5,179 nt of DNA from Bacillota bacterium (GTDB lineage: Bacteria > Bacillota > Clostridia > Christensenellales > Aristaeellaceae), in NCBI GenBank assembly GCA_023402355.1, contig JAEXCG010000053.1, positions 1 through 5,179 of the forward strand. Direction: 5' to 3'. Below, one piece after another: positions 4,259-5,179 of the stretch. Positions within the stretch are counted from its first letter, which is position 1, and each line of letters opens with the position of its first letter. The notes under the pieces were generated by a model. The model was not told the origin of the DNA. It worked only from the letters and a program-made list of their open reading frames with translations, and ran no database searches. Made by a program: the position numbers and the translations under genes.

Positions 4259-5179
4259 TCACATATCCTCAAAAAACGGTTCTCCCGATTCCTTGTAGCA
4301 AAGCGTTCCGTATTCATCGAAGCCGAGCATCGTAGGCTTGGAGTGAATGTACTTCATGATCTCATCCAAGCGCACGCTCTCGCGAAAATCGATGAACGAA
4401 AAGCTGACGCCCTTCTTTTTCGCGCGGCCGGTGCGGCCGATCCGATGGACATAGTATTCATCCTTTTCGGGCAGGTCGTAATTGAAGACCGCCTCCACGT
4501 CGTCCACATCGATTCCGCGCGCCGCGATGTCGGTCGCCACGAGGAACTCAAACCGCCCCTTGCGAAAGCCCGTCATCACCTTGTCGCGCTGGCTCTGGCG
4601 GATGTCGCCATGCAGGCACTCCGCGCTGTAGCCCGCCTTTTGCAGGCGCGTGCACAGCCTGTCCGTCATGTCCTTCGTGTTGCAGAAGATCATCGCGCGC
4701 TTGTAGCGATCCGAATCGAGCAGGTACAGGAGGTGCTCGTACTTGTCCTGCCGCGTGGACTCGATGACGTACTGCGAGATCTGCGGCCGGTTCTCACGGG
4801 TCGCCTCCACGACGATCTCGATGGGGTCCTGCTGGTACTTCCAGGAGATCGTCATCACGTCCTGATTGGTCGTCGCGCTGAACATCACCAGCTCCCTGTC
4901 CGGCTGCGTCGATTCGATGATGCGGCATACGTCCTTCACAAAGCCCATTTTAAGCATTTCGTCCGCCTCGTCGAGCACCAGCGTGTGCACGCACGAAAGG
5001 CTGATGTTGCCGCGCTGCATATGGTCGAGCAGCCGTCCGGGCGTCGCTACCAGGATTTGCGGACGGCGCTTTAAGGCGGTGATCTGCTTGGAAATCGGCT
5101 GACCGCCGTAGATGATCGCGATGCGCACCTCCGGAATGAAATGCGCCAGGTTGCGCAGCTCCTCCGCGATCTGCTGAGC
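4259..5179 (-). CDS. DEAD-box ATP-dependent RNA helicase (partial, N-terminus outside window)
   Basis: The frame is open to the window edge and encodes the last 306 residues of a superfamily 2 RNA helicase, which uses ATP to unwind short RNA duplexes in ribosome assembly or mRNA decay. The fragment opens AQQIAEELRN, the end of motif Ia (PTRELAQQ). Then follow TPGR (46-49, motif Ib), DEAD (70-73), SAT (101-103), IFCN (164-167, motif IV), a QxxR segment (195-198), ATDIAARGID (215-224, motif V) and HRIGRTGR (245-252, motif VI). The Q motif and Walker A lie beyond the edge. A GTG at 5128 falls mid-domain and is not the start. Only 54 residues follow motif VI, ending in acidic GEPFFEDM. There is no basic tail and no DbpA-type RNA-binding domain, so this is a near-minimal core of perhaps 380 residues. 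Paralogue assignment (CshA, CshB, DeaD) is not safe. Confidence 0.96.
   Translation of the reverse strand, partial: AQQIAEELRNLAHFIPEVRIAIIYGGQPISKQITALKRRPQILVATPGRLLDHMQRGNISLSCVHTLVLDEADEMLKMGFVKDVCRIIESTQPDRELVMFSATTNQDVMTISWKYQQDPIEIVVEATRENRPQISQYVIESTRQDKYEHLLYLLDSDRYKRAMIFCNTKDMTDRLCTRLQKAGYSAECLHGDIRQSQRDKVMTGFRKGRFEFLVATDIAARGIDVDDVEAVFNYDLPEKDEYYVHRIGRTGRAKKKGVSFSFIDFRESVRLDEIMKYIHSKPTMLGFDEYGTLCYKESGEPFFEDM

Noticed and set aside
4069..4317. Small minus-strand frames (82 and 61 codons) across the spacer after the helicase
   Set aside because: They begin inside or at the end of the helicase gene, run through the hairpins, lack ribosome binding sites and show no domain. They look like translation of a structured repeat.
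5126..5128. GTG as the helicase start
   Set aside because: The frame continues upstream to the window edge with motif Ia residues (AQQIAEELRN), so this codon is internal.

Overview
The window looks like chromosomal DNA from a low-profile member of the Bacillota, most likely class Clostridia. The evidence is the 16S rRNA 5' end, strong AGGAGG-type ribosome binding sites, textbook sigma-A promoters, AT-rich intergenic DNA beside GC-rich genes, and a family-3 amino acid ABC transporter. Genus cannot be read from the 91 bases of 16S present. Every gene is on the minus strand, so the window reads biologically from high to low coordinates.

Layout in transcription order: (1) 5179-4259, the C-terminal part of a DEAD-box RNA helicase whose N-terminus lies outside the window. 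(2) 4258-4043, a hairpin-dense spacer ending in a Rho-independent terminator. A 9-bp direct repeat (4060-4068 and 4245-4253) brackets about 176 bp of this spacer. Removing that segment and one repeat copy would put the terminator hairpin five bases after the helicase stop, so the segment looks like a small MITE-like insertion into the terminator. (3) 4002-3928, a control region with two ARG-box-like sites phased exactly 21 bp apart, followed by a perfect consensus promoter (TTGACA-17-TATAAT). (4) 3881-447, a four-gene operon: exported amino acid-binding protein, membrane permease, ATPase, and a cytoplasmic M20 metallopeptidase. (5) 446-92, an rRNA control region with a strong promoter (TTGACA-17-TATACT), a leader with a boxA-like element, and an unusual set of repeats. 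(6) 91-1, the 5' end of 16S rRNA, running out of the window.

The operon appears to form one uptake-and-processing unit. The binding protein captures a polar amino acid or small conjugate, the permease/ATPase pair imports it, and the M20 enzyme hydrolyses an amide or peptide bond in the cytosol. The ARG-box pair suggests arginine or a related compound (ornithine, N-acyl-arginine, Arg-containing peptide) as substrate or signal; this is inference. A 10-bp intercistronic hairpin after the binding-protein gene probably keeps that protein more abundant than the membrane components.

Most striking observations: the putative tandem ARG operator, the candidate insertion in the helicase terminator, and a binding-protein signal peptide lacking the lipobox expected in a monoderm.
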